From: Anthopleura xanthogrammica
Taxonomy: Eukaryota > Cnidaria > Anthozoa > Actiniaria > Actiniidae
Assembly: GCA_964019055.1 (NCBI GenBank)
Contig: OZ025211.1
Span: 2,679,135 to 2,743,134, forward strand
Direction: 5' to 3'
DNA length: 64,000 bases
The first letter of the stretch is position 1; every line of letters begins with the position of its first letter. Shown piece after piece: positions 12,501 through 22,582 of this stretch. The notes under the pieces are model-generated. The model made no database searches and was not told where the DNA came from. It saw only the letters and a program-made list of their open reading frames with translations. The position numbers and the translations under genes were made by a program.

Positions 12501-13209
12501 TCATCATGGTCATCCTCATCATCATTCATCTCTCTATCTTCTTCTTTAGTTCCATCATCATCTGATTCAATCTCATCTGATAAATAAGAGTAAAATTTCT
12601 GGTGAATTAAACACTGCATCATAAAATGTCTCAACTAAGTTTCAGAGATTCTTGGTCGGCTGTTATTTTGAGCCCCGAAAGAGGATGTTTGATTTGAAAT
12701 TGATTGCTATAGTATGTGATAAGGAATCATCTGCTGAACCATACAGACAGTATAATACCACTTCCCAACCAATAAAAATACGGTATCACAAGATTTTTCA
12801 CAAGTAAGGCATCAGTTTCATCAGGCCACGTGACTTGATAGATTTAAAACACTTTTCAATCAGAGTATCATTATATCTTAATATCCATCCTAATAACACT
12901 ACCTCCTTCAACACTGTCATCATCCTCATCGTCTCCAAGTGATTCATCGCTGTCTTGGAAGTCTCCCCTCATCCTGGCCACATCACCCCTCGACACTGGC
13001 CTTCCATGATACTTGCTGTCTTCTTCCGCCAAAAGCGCAATATTCTTCTTTCTCAACGAACTTGAGTTCAATTTCTCACTATCTAACTCTTCCCCAACAT
13101 CTTTACTAACTAGTTTAGCTCTTGTAGTATCAAAATCGTCTTCTTCGGGGTCAAAATTCGTTGGTTCTGGACGAGAAAGGTTTCTTATTTGTTCTGCTAT
13201 GGACGCCAT
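3884..13209 (-). CDS. AATF: AATF/Che-1 (Bfr2 family) nucleolar protein, 12 exons
   Basis: AATF is a nucleolar protein needed for small-subunit rRNA processing and also known as a transcription cofactor. Coding exons, in transcript order: 13209-12903, 12576-12313, 11363-11226, 9979-9735, 8845-8723, 8239-8195, 7082-6975, 6689-6621, 6040-5976, 5438-5358, 4965-4894, 3959-3884. All have GT-AG borders and compatible phases, giving 530 residues (human AATF has 560). Family landmarks are the N-terminal acidic region, [16 protein letters not shown] in exon 3, [12 protein letters not shown] in exon 5, FDDDDFYHQ closing exon 8, [15 protein letters not shown] in exon 10 and [11 protein letters not shown] in the last exon. 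Exon 2 carries a long Asp-rich run encoded by a GAT-type repeat. Relative to human, about 10 residues appear to be missing at the exon 3-4 join, so a micro-exon within the repeats at 10.0-11.2 kb is possible. The gene is head-to-head with EIF4E3. Confidence 0.93.
4393..4633. mobile_element. Short TIR element in AATF intron 11
   Basis: The ends carry the inverted motif CAGGGTTCA / TGAACCCTG. The interior repeats Leu/Thr-like CTGACTTTCTCTGACC-style blocks and has no ORF. It looks like a non-autonomous DNA transposon (MITE). The superfamily was not assigned. Confidence 0.4.
5463..5793. repeat. 8-bp microsatellite (AAGAAAGC)n, about 41 copies
   Basis: An almost perfect array of AAGAAAGC with two adjacent AAGAATGC variants near 5729-5744. 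It lies in AATF intron 9. Read in the gene's orientation it is GCTTTCTT, 7 of 8 pyrimidines, and ends about 23 bases before the exon 10 acceptor. Open frames through it in several frames result from the repeat period and are not genes. Confidence 0.95.
6162..6577. repeat. Trinucleotide (CAT/ATC)n array in AATF intron 8
   Basis: A long CAT array with scattered TGT and CAA interruptions, between AATF exons 8 and 9. It reads as poly-His, poly-Ser, poly-Asp or poly-Met depending on frame. No real coding region is implied. A weaker CAT/CAC-rich stretch at about 5000-5270 lies in intron 10. Confidence 0.9.
7391..7500 (-). mobile_element. tRNA-SINE 3' fragment with (TTAC)n tail
   Basis: On the minus strand this reads as the SINE 3' end: a motif containing GGCTATTTTGTTGCCACCC, then a (TTAC)n tail at 7403-7435. 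It is the same family as the fuller copy at 7736-7990. A similar 3' end with a GAAGT-type tail lies at about 52475-52560. Confidence 0.55.
7736..7990 (-). mobile_element. tRNA-derived SINE, near full length
   Basis: On the minus strand the element starts with a tRNA-like head: GGTGGCGTAGCAGTGAGAG resembles an A box and GTTCGAGTCCCACC is a B box. A roughly 180-bp tRNA-unrelated body follows. Related partial copies lie at 8500-8660, 8925-9225, 15410-15545 and 61740-61960. The element sits in an AATF intron. Confidence 0.75.
8500..8660 (-). mobile_element. SINE fragment (same family as 7736-7990)
   Basis: Shares blocks such as CAAATTGGAATTTAGAA and GAGAAAAACCCT with the 7736-7990 copy. The tRNA-like head is missing. 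Confidence 0.6.
8925..9225. mobile_element. Two SINE copies in inverted orientation
   Basis: 8925-9070 reads as the tRNA-like head in the plus direction (B-box-like GGGTTCAATCCC). 9075-9225 contains the corresponding head and body in the minus direction. Together they form an inverted pair able to fold back. They lie in AATF intron 4. Confidence 0.5.
10141..10915. repeat. 87-bp minisatellite, 9 copies, built from a tRNA-like SINE head
   Basis: Units begin near 10141, 10228, 10315, 10402, 10482, 10569, 10656, 10743 and 10830. Spacing is 87 bp except for one 80-bp unit. On the minus strand each unit reads GGTGTAGTGGTAGTGCACTC followed by TTTGATTCCTGG, which resemble an A box and a B box. It lies in AATF intron 3. 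The long open frames across it reflect the 87-bp period. Confidence 0.9.
11934..12087. mobile_element. Short fold-back element, AGGGCTCAAAATAACAGCC family
   Basis: The ends read TAGGGCTAAGAATAACAGCC and GCTGTTATTTTGAACCCTGA, inverted relative to each other. The interior repeats TGGTCA/TGGCC motifs. A better-preserved copy lies at 62732-62919. There is no coding capacity. Confidence 0.6.
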
Positions 13210-13538
13210 CTTGGAAATGAGGAGCCTGGCCTTGCAAGTGGATGAACGTATTTGGTTTCCACGAGAGATAATATTCTAATGAGGGTAGGGTGCGTAGAGG
13301 TTTAAATAAATTCCCTTATTAAAATTGTTAAAAGCGTATAAAGTAAAAAACATATGCTCATGAGGATTTTAGATTGAGTAATTAGTGTATTTTGTTTCGA
13401 AAAAAGCTTTGAAGATGTGTTTCCTTGTTTATTTTGCTGGTAGCAAATTTTAGCTTTCTCCCCTCCCCTATAAGTTTGGTGTTCATGTAGCGCGCGTGAC
13501 GTAATTTGTTGTGGTTCTGACAGTCTTTCGTCCAGAAA
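13210..13538. promoter_or_regulatory. Shared upstream region of AATF and EIF4E3
   Basis: The two ATG codons point away from each other with 329 bp between them, which implies a bidirectional promoter. A CRE/ATF-like TGACGTAA lies at 13497-13504, just after a GCGCGCG stretch. No clear TATA box was seen. Actual start sites are not visible in the sequence. Confidence 0.6.
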
Positions 13539-16500
13539 ATGGCCGTCGAACACAAAACTTCTTCCTTCCTTTCCGACCAAAAAGACGACGTATTCTCCCC
13601 CGAAGTAGAATACCAAAGAGAGTCAAGCAATGTTGATTCACCACAGCTATCTCGCAAGTCTCTAAGTCAACTAGAAGACTCCGAAAAGAGCGGAATTTTG
13701 TTGAATTCTCCATGGACTTTGTGGCATGATAGGTGAGACATTGTTATGCATCCCTAGGCCTGTTGACAACTAGCCTTAAAACTTTCTTATCTCTCTTCTT
13801 ACTATCATTTCTACTTTATTGGGGTTTGCTAGATATGTACGAGGTGCAACAGCAGCAGAATATGCAGCTAATCTACGTAAAATCTACACATTTAGGACTG
13901 TTCAGGTAATCATCTAAAAACAATTTTGAGTGTCAAATTTTCTTCGCCAAAGCACAAAGTTCATTGTATTTAATTGTGCACAGAATATTTTATTTGAAAT
14001 ATTCTTTCGTGTATCACTTAGTGAATCAAAGTGAAAGCAAATGCATACGACGGGAATAGATCCGTTTTAAACTCAATCCTATCAATTATTGTGAATTTGA
14101 TATCTTTTTCGATTTTATAATCATGAGACTTTGGACTTTGTAGATATTAATTTTCCAGACCTGGAGAGCTCAGATGATAAGTTAGATTTAATAATAAGCT
14201 TGTTTTTATTGCTTATCAAAATTGCGTTGGCGAGGAAAGATCTCTATGGTCGGGTAAACAGCCATCTTCTTCTGTCTCGATTTACGTCTAAACTTCTTCT
14301 AGAAATATCTTCAAAACAAAAACAAATTGCATTCATAGAGTTTATGTAAATAAAATGGATTTTGCCAATATCAAGCTTATATATTTATAAAATAAGGTTA
14401 TTTTAAGGTGTTTGTTTATTGTCAGGAAATTGTTTAAAGATATCGTTTTTCTGCAGAGTTTTTGGAGCGTTTTTAATAATATTCCCAAGACATCAGAGCT
14501 TGGCTCAAGAGCAAGTTATCATTGCATGAGAGGAATGAGACGACCTATCTGGTAATTATTTGAATGCCTGCATGTTGAAAATATTCACTAATTGTGATGT
14601 GTATGCTACATAAATATTTTATTTAAGATAAGATATCATTTGTTTGGGGTATATGTTTAAAGTGTTTTGGGGAAATTATCTGTATGTATATATATAGCTT
14701 CAGGAAAAAATAATAATCCCATGGAGAGCTAGACCTCCTATAAAGGAAGTTCCATTAATTAGAAATTGCTAGAATACACCCTTCTTAAACCTTTCCCACC
14801 CCCTGATGGGAAATTTTAATACCCTTTACAGGTACACTGTACTTGAGGATAGACCCCTTGCATCTCGTTGGAATGCAGCTCAATTTGGAGGACAAAACAA
14901 TGGGTTCCAATTCCCAGGAGATTGGAATTCTTTTGTTTTGTTCTCATTGAGGTGCTTTGACATCCAAGAAATTAAAGGGGTCTATACTTATGCATCTCAT
15001 ATCTCAGACCCTCCTGACCCTTCCTTTGGGAGAGGGGGATGGTATATATCAGATCTATCCCACCCCTTGATAGGAAATTATAATCCTATTCATTAAGAAG
15101 AAATTATATACTGTATGTATATGCTAAAATAATCTTGTGCATATCAGACCCTGGGGAGAGGGATTGGTATATTCATGTACTACAATAGAATGGGCCCTTC
15201 TCAGACCATCCCTATCCCATGAGGGGGAGGGGAGGGCTAATGTAAATATCTATTTATTTAATCCATGATTAAACTTCTGGTTTATATGAATTTAACAGGG
15301 AAGATGAAGAAAATGCAGATGGTGGTTATTGGAAAATGAGATGTCCTAAAGAAACCACTGTATGTATACAAAAATGAATAAATAGGACTTACCAGTGGCA
15401 TTTCCACAGAGTAGCTCTAATTCATCCACTAAAAGTCCAATTGCAACTATTTAGAAGTTGATCTTTGCAGAGGGAGGAAAACCGCACAGCCCGGAAAAAA
15501 ACCCTCTACTAACATAATGATACTGAGCCCAGTGGGACTCAAACCCAGGTCATATTAAGGTATCAGGATACGTTTGAGGCCTTCAAGATTACTTTACGCG
15601 CAAGCCAAATTTCTCGCTGCCTTTTCAATACTATTATATAAAAGTATACATTTTCTGAAAGCTAAATAAACATAGTTTTTAAAAATCAATTTGGAATTTT
15701 CTGTTTCGCGACACTAAAAAGGTTATTGGCTTTCTCCGCAGTTTTTGAGTGACAAAAATATCGTTTTAAAAACATTCTAGCTCTTTCGGATTACATTGGA
15801 TCGAACTGAAACTTTGGATTATGATAAATAACAATACAATCTAAAACACTGTGTCTCAGATTTTTTCATGTTTTTTTCATTCTAAAGATATTGTCTATTT
15901 TGCAATCATAACCACCGAAATTTCAAACCTCCAGATTTAACGCGTCATTGCGCACGATCTAAAAAAGATATCAAAAATCTGAGACACCGTTTTGAAGCTC
16001 ATTATCCACAGAGTATGCTAATGCAATTTTGATCGACATAGCGGAAATTCTGACCCTGCGGGAAGTCATCGAATGAAGTGAGCTAGAATGTCACTTTGAA
16101 CCCAATAACTTTTTTTTGTGTTCCAAAACAGACAATTATAAATAGATATTCGAAAGCTACATTTATTTAGCTTTCAGAAGATATATACTTTTATGGCAAA
16201 ATATTGTAAAGCCCACGCGAAATTTGAGGTAGCACGAATAGGGGTCCTAATCATATCCTGATAGGCTTAATGAGAGGCGAGGGCTCTCAGTGCCACTAGT
16301 ATACTAACTTTTACTATTGTCTGCTTTTTTTTATTTTGTGTCACATGTGCGTATCATATCCTCTACTAGGATATATAATAGGCATGAGTATATGAATAGT
16401 GCTTGTTGTTTGTGTGCAGGATCTGGTATGGAAAGAGCTTTTATTGGCAGTCATTGGAGAACAGTTTGACAATTGCATGGGAAAAGGTATTGGGATAATA

Positions 16501-16999
16501 ATAGATTTTATATACATGAATTATACGTGTGAAGGTGTATGCATATGGAGGAAGAGATGAATAATCAGCTGCATGAATACCATTAGTGGTATGGCCTGGC
16601 CATGATTTATGAAGGGTGTGGTGTGGTACGGTACTTGGGGGATTAGGGGGACGGGATAGGGAGGGGTGGAAGGGAGGAGTGGCAGGGGAGGGGGAGCTTG
16701 AGGTCAGTCACACAACTTCTGTCATATCTGAACTACTCATCTTTATCTGCCTTATAAATATATACCGGTAGGCTCCAGCATTATTGGACTTCTTGTCAAT
16801 ATTCCTTATTCTTTTAGATGATCAAGTCTGTGGTGTAAGTGTTAGTTTGCGTGACCGGGATGACGTGGTTCAAATATGGAATACAAAGGCATCCGTTGGA
16901 GATCAGTCCACAGTAAGCATTGCACAAATAATTCTCATTATTATATTTGGTATTAGATAGGTATATTGAAGGTTTCCTGGTTTTCTTGCCTCAGCCAAA

Positions 17000-17031
<32 letters not shown>

Positions 17032-17190
17032 GAAAAAAAAAAGAAACTAACAAGTTTAATTGTAAACTAACTTATCTAAAATCTGTGACTGTTAAAATGT
17101 TAATATTAAAACACTTTGCAGGTACTAGAAAAAGTGAGAACATTGCTCCCAAAAGTCGACTTCCGCGATCCCTTCTATAAATGTGAGTAA
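13539..17190 (+). CDS. EIF4E3: Eukaryotic translation initiation factor 4E type 3, 7 exons
   Basis: A class III eIF4E, which binds the mRNA 5' cap. Exons: 13539-13732, 13833-13905, 14457-14551, 15299-15359, 16420-16486, 16818-16912, 17122-17190. All introns are GT-AG with matching phases, giving 217 residues (human EIF4E3 has 224). Diagnostic blocks are [67 protein letters not shown] and [10 protein letters not shown]. The residue equivalent to the first cap-stacking Trp of eIF4E-1 (human Trp56) is Tyr here; vertebrate EIF4E3 has Cys. The second stacking Trp is kept in RRPIWED. The C-terminus is the least certain part: the last exon reads straight to TAA at 17188-17190, but a GTGAGT overlaps its last codons, so an alternative 3' exon is possible. 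Confidence 0.92.
14850..14984. mobile_element. Palindromic MITE, TAGACCCC family, copy 1
   Basis: The ends read TAGACCCCTTGCATCTCG and AAAGGGGTCTA. The interior has ATGCAGCTCAATTTGGAGGA. Sister copies lie at 20431-20564, 20952-21060 and 61275-61356. This copy lies in EIF4E3 intron 3. Confidence 0.75.
15410..15545 (-). mobile_element. SINE fragment in EIF4E3 intron 4
   Basis: Contains TTTAGAAGTTGATCTTTGCA, GAGGGAGGAAAACC and a degraded B box (GTGGGACTCAAACCC on the plus strand). It is the same family as 7736-7990 but more decayed. Confidence 0.55.
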
Positions 17191-17639
17191 AGTTTGTAGA
17201 GATTATATAACCTGTGTTGACTGTCAAAACTGATGGCTACCTTGTTAGGTTACTAAGCCATCAGTTGACAGTCGGCAGATTGTTGGTCAATTATTTTGTG
17301 AGTTTCAGCCAATGATCTGCCAATATAGTAGTCCCTTTCACAGTTTCGCGAAGGAACGAGTAGCAAAAGGATGTCTGATTTCTCAGGCTAAGTTTTGGCA
17401 TGTCACTGCCAGTTAAATACAAAATCATGAAAGTAGCAGCCTTGTCATTTTTCTGCTCTGCCACTCACCTATATTATTTTTTATTATTAATAATAGTTCC
17501 ATGGAATTTAACTGTTTAATATTTAACTCCCCAAGGTCATAAAGAACACTCAGCATTTGAAGGTCAAAGACCAAGGATCTCCAAACCTCCAGGATTTCCT
17601 GATGTTTTCTGATACTGGTTTGTTTCATGGTGACAATAA

Positions 17640-18050
17640 AAGGTGCGATTACACAAAGCAATTTTCTCTGCAACTTGTCTTGCAACAGCTTTGCGAAACA
17701 AATTGCAAAAGGGTTTACACGGTGCAACGGAGACGCAATCATTGCCGAAAGTAGAAACGAATTCTACTTTTCGCAACGATTGCTGCAACTTGTCTCGCAA
17801 CATTTTTCAAATTGCACTGTAGGTTACACGGTGCAATGCTTCGTGCAACTTGTGTTGCAACGCCGTTGCGAGACATGTTGCAGAGAAAATTGCACCATGT
17901 AATCGCGCCTTAAAACTTGTCTCGCAAAATTTTTCAAATTGCATATTATTTTGTGGGTTACATGCCACAGTGGTCCATGCATCTTGTGTGGCAATGCTGT
18001 TGCGAGACAATTTGCAAGGGAAATTTCTCTGTGTAATTGCACCTTAAGGG
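17640..18050. mobile_element. Nested fold-back element, GGTGCGATTACAC ends
   Basis: The left end AGGTGCGATTACACAAAGCA is inverted at the right end (TGTGTAATTGCACCTTAA). A second inverted end (CATGTAATCGCGCCTTA) at about 17895-17911 splits it into two palindromic parts. Internal GCAACTTGTCTTGCAACA motifs repeat on both strands. No ORF of interest. Confidence 0.6.
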
Positions 18051-18749
18051 AGGCATGTATTGAACATTTTGTATAATATATATTATTAATAATAATTTGA
18101 TTTCTTAAAAGTTTGGGTGATATCTACTTCTTAGTATTTCTCCATGTTTTTATTCTTGTTATGAACAGCTACCATACTTTACATTTGCAGGAAAAAAGCA
18201 CAAAAAATTAGGGGTAGTGTATGTAAGACTCTTATTACGAAATTCTCCAATTGCAACATAACAGTTACTCCTTTTTAATTTTTTAGATTTTTTTTATTTT
18301 ATCCTGGGTCAGTGTTTGCCTATTTAAGCCAGTAAATCTAAGATTTTGCCTCATTTGCGAGGGAGGGAAGAAGAACATTGAATCTGTATAGCTGACAGTG
18401 TTGGTAGGGTGTCTTACATATAGCTAGATTAATGAGTGTGTCGAGATTGAATATGGGATAAATGGGAAGTGGAAAGTGGGAGGGAATAGTTACACATTTT
18501 TAAAGCTAAAAACAATAAATGTGTTCAGATATGCACAGCTAGTCATAAGGTTTAAGGTTTAATCAGTTCTTAGCTTAAAGTTTTGGAATTTTGAATGGGA
18601 TGTATCAAAATATGTGATATAAGGTAGATACAGTGCTAGTGTATGGTAGTATCACGATTCTTCTATGAGTTTGATTGGGAGAGAGCCACCAATATGAGCC
18701 CATATTGTCGGCTCAGAAAATTGCAGGGCGATAGGAAAATTGTGATACA

Positions 18750-18912
18750 AAACTTATTGCAATCTTGATCTGCCAATGTGGTTTATATTGATGGCGTTGG
18801 AAGAAAATATAATCCGTATTGGCCTTGTCGCTTCACCCTGGCCAATACAGAATATATTTTCTCCCAACTAGCCGCCAATATAAACCCGTATTGGCGGCTC
18901 AAAATTGCAATA
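18750..18912. mobile_element. Fold-back element with long arms
   Basis: Arms of about 70 bp (TTATTGCAATCTTGATCTGC... against ...CGGCTCAAAATTGCAATAAG) surround a loop near 18823-18838. Both arms contain GCCAATAT/ATATTGGC-type motifs. Non-coding. Confidence 0.55.
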
Positions 18913-19156
18913 AGTTATAAATACTACATGCAAAACTAGCTGGCTCAGATCTTTGACTAGCTGTCAATCAAGTAAGCATTCTCATTTTAAAGCTAAGATA
19001 AAATAATATTGTTTTTAATGTATAATTTTATGTCTTTACTGTATTTATACGTATATATAAATCATATATATGTTTTTTGGTTTAATTTGTATAAAATGAT
19101 AAATAAATGTTGAGCTGTATAGGAAAGAGATAGAAGAATTTCCTGCCCTTTCAGTT

Positions 19157-19345
19157 TCAGCAGGGGCGGATCCAGGATTTTGTTCAGGGAGGGCTGCAGG
19201 GCACAAAGTCAGCCAAGAGAGGGGGTGCAACCCTCAGAATCAAAGAAAGTAAACGTTTCTTATTGGGTATCTTCAAAATAAGGGGGAAAAACTTGCTCCT
19301 GGGGGTGTGCCCCCCCTGCACCCCTCCCCTGGATCCACCCCTTGT
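19157..19345. mobile_element. MITE with CAGGGGCGGATCCAGGAT ends
   Basis: The left end CAGGGGCGGATCCAGGATTT is inverted at the right end (CCTGGATCCACCCCTTG). The interior is G-rich then C-rich (GGGGGTGTGCCCCCCCTG). Fragments of similar ends lie at about 9633-9682 (ATCCTGGCTACGCCCCTG) and 20137-20151. Confidence 0.6.
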
Positions 19346-20430
19346 CAGTTTATGATTCACCAATTCTTTTTCTATGTAGTGTTCAACATTCAGATTTATC
19401 ATAATTTTTATATGTTATCTTTACACCAATGCAGTCCATAGTAGTTTTATACTTGTTAACTAAGTTGTTTGTTTGTATTTCGTGGTTTTGCACATAGGGT
19501 CCCGAAGGGGTAAAATGGGAGCTGGCATGGGATTCACCTTTTTTTGGACTGGGAAACTGAGATTTTGCATGACTGGGAATGGGATTTTGCGAAATTTGGG
19601 GCTGGGAAATGAGATTAGGAGCCCCCTTTAGGACCCTTTGCAATTTAAGGTAAAAATAAGGATTTACATTGAATCCTACTTAAATTATCAAAGAGAACTG
19701 GTTTGTTTTACCACATTTTTTTACTCTGGACATGAACAGAATATTTAGTTTTTTGATAAACAAATTATTTAAGATTTTTAGGTAAATGCAAATCAACCTT
19801 CAAAAAAAACTTTCAAGTTAAACAGTCAAGATAAAATATGATACTAAATTGTGCAAAAAAAAAACTTTTTTTCTATGTTTAAGAGTATTATTTAGTGCTA
19901 TTTAGTTAGAGTGATTTTACTATACCCATGAAAAAGATAATTATTGAACAATAGTAAAAGTAAGGCCTTGTTCTCACTTAGGGACACAAGCAGATGCAAG
20001 CGTTAGAACAAGCACAAACCAGTGCAAGAAAACAAAATCTTCCATTCACTTGCATTTGCTCTTTGGTGAGAACCAGGCTTAATTAAAACAAAAGCAACAA
20101 AAACAACAACAAACAATGGAATTAGCATCTACTTCCAGGGGCGGATCAATAAATATGAGATTACAGGACTTGTAAAAATTTTTGCATTAGACGAAACTCA
20201 CTGCTTCAGGTGTGCAAAATGAAATCAGAGGACGTCTAAGTTTGCAGGGACAAAAAAATAAAACACATCCCAATTTCAATGAGGACAATGATTAACTATG
20301 TATATTATGTTTACTATTTTTTCATGGGCCAAGTAAAAGCATTCTAGTACTTGTTATAAGAGCTTTGTTATGACGAAATTTGTTTCCATGGCAACAAGTT
20401 GTATTTGTGCCAAGTCTAGAAGTCTTTCCA

Positions 20431-20564
20431 TAGACCCCTTTCAGCACGTCAGAATGCAGCTCAATTTGGAGGAAAAACAATAGGTTCAAATTCTCCAGAG
20501 AATGAAATTATTTTGTTTTGTCCTCCAAATTGAGCTGCTTTGACGTCACTCGAAAGAGGTCTAT
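20431..20564. mobile_element. Palindromic MITE, TAGACCCC family, copy 2
   Basis: The best-preserved copy: TAGACCCCTTTCAGCACGTC at the left and GACGTCACTCGAAAGAGGTC at the right, with near-complementary arms over most of its 134 bp. Confidence 0.8.
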
Positions 20565-20951
20565 AGAGCCAACTTACACCTTAAAATGTATGACATTTTA
20601 TAAACAACTTAATTTTTTACAAATAATGAAGTTGTATTAAATAGAAGGGAAATAGACAATATTGCTTGGTTAAATTTTTCCCATTTCAAGCCATGTGTTA
20701 TTCTCTTGTGTATTATTTCTTTCTTTATTGGTCTAAGTGGCTTCAAATTGGAAAACATTTTGCCCAGTGTAAGGAGGTTTATAATAGTATAAACAGGAAT
20801 GTATTGGTGACAGGGATCAGGTCAAACAATGATTATGGGCAGGACCCGATTTTATTGGTGTGGGTAGTGGCGGGTACAAAGAAGTACTCCCTCCCCCCCC
20901 CCCCTGATTGTCTCCTTGAAGTGTCTGTTTCTATAAAAAAAAAAACGTATA

Positions 20952-21060
20952 TAGACCCCCACCCAATAACGTCAAAGCAGCTATTTTTGAGGATAAAGCA
21001 AAAGAATTTCAATCTCCTGGGAATTGAAAACCTATTGTTTTGTCCTCTAAATTGAGTTAG
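20952..21060. mobile_element. Palindromic MITE, TAGACCCC family, copy 3 (incomplete)
   Basis: Starts ATAGACCCCCACCCAATAAC and contains GTCAAAGCAGCT and TTGTCCTCTAAATTGAGT as in the other copies. The terminal GGGGTCTA at the right is missing. Confidence 0.6.
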
Positions 21061-22109
21061 TTAATTTGACGCAGCTTTTGTTGGTTGATTTTAAGTTTTT
21101 ATTGACAAGTATCTGTATTCAAGTATATGTATAAAAGATTTTCATGTTGGGTTTTTAATCTCGCCTCTTCCTTGATATCATTTGATACTAGCTTACTACG
21201 GCGCACTACGACTTGAAAGGCAACAATGTCACAGGGCAAGTCTCACGATTTTTGTCTGTATTTACCGCACCGTGCGCCTTCATAAATGAGGCGCGCGCCT
21301 GCTGAATTTTAACAGTATACTTTAGATTTGCTTGTATTTTTCATTATGTTCACTGCTGATGATAATTATTAGCATTATTTGGGGGGGGGGGGGGACTTGG
21401 AGCTACCTTGAACGCTCAAGCACTTAGGATAGTTCTGGATTCTCCTCTGCTCAGTGAGGTAAAAGTTAGCCTGAGAAAACAGACGTCCGCCTAGGTAAAA
21501 GTCAAAACTAAAGTCTTTTCTTAATTTTTCCCCCGACTCTTTGAAAGGAGGCATTATCAAAAGGATTAGAAAATAGAAAGGGAAGAATATGGAATAAACT
21601 AACATAGCAATCCTTTCACAAACAAAAAAACCTTTCTTAAGGGGAAGGGGTGGTGGATAAAGCGTTTCGAACTTGTAGACGACCCTCTTAGAAAAAGTGC
21701 GATAAAGATTGTCTCCAATCCACAAAAAATCTCTGAACGTTTTTATGTTTCATAGTAAAGAAACTTAATTGCAACTTTCGCAGTTTCACATAAGCAAGGT
21801 TTTACCCTGGTTACAGAGGCGCTTTTACATGGAACCAGGGTAGCGAGGATTTGGACTGTTTCAAATTCTTACGTTATCGCCGGCAATTTTTAAGCTTCGA
21901 AACATGCTGTGTACGGAATGTGAGTGGTAGTAGTCCGTGATCTTAATCGTTTCCGGCTATCGAATCTTTTATTAAATCCGGAGGTTCGTCTATTATTTCA
22001 CAATGTAACAAATCTATATTGTACAAACGAAGGACCAAACTCGATAAGGTACTTGTTGTGATAACCTTCAAAGAAAGGGCAAAGTATAGAATTCCCTGTC
22101 ATACAAGGA

Positions 22110-22185
22110 TATGGCACAATGCATTGGTTAATGCGCGGCCTTCGGTGCAAGAGGTTTGAGTTCGATTCCCAGTGACTTCGCATCG
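22110..22185 (+). repeat. tRNA-like sequence, probably a SINE head
   Basis: TTGGTTAATGCGCGG resembles an A box and GAGTTCGATTCCCAG a B box, about 35 bp apart. The flanks do not form a convincing acceptor stem, so a functional tRNA gene is unlikely. Confidence 0.4.
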
Positions 22186-22443
22186 TTATTTCGACTTCTT
22201 TCCTTTCTGTGTAGCTTTAATGAGCTTTAAATACCCGAAAAACGGAGCACTGATGGAGAGAGGGGGGTAAAATGAACGCACCATCGGCCTCACATTTATT
22301 AGCCACGGACTATTACGAGCTACCGACGTAGAATAAGGACGATTTATATTTAACTTTTTTTTATACAAACTACACAGGTAGCATATAGCATTGATGAAAC
22401 GATAGAAAAAAATAGACATTGCACTATTTGTATTATGTCTACA

Positions 22444-22582
22444 ATACGATACGATACGATACGATACGATACGATACGATACGATACGATACGATACGAT
22501 ACGATACGATACGATACGATACGATACGATACGATACGATACGATACGATACGATACGATACGATACGATACGATACGATAC
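22444..22582. repeat. Pentanucleotide (ATACG)n microsatellite, about 28 copies
   Basis: A perfect run of ATACG. The open frame across it (IRYDT repeats) is a by-product of the array. Confidence 0.97.
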
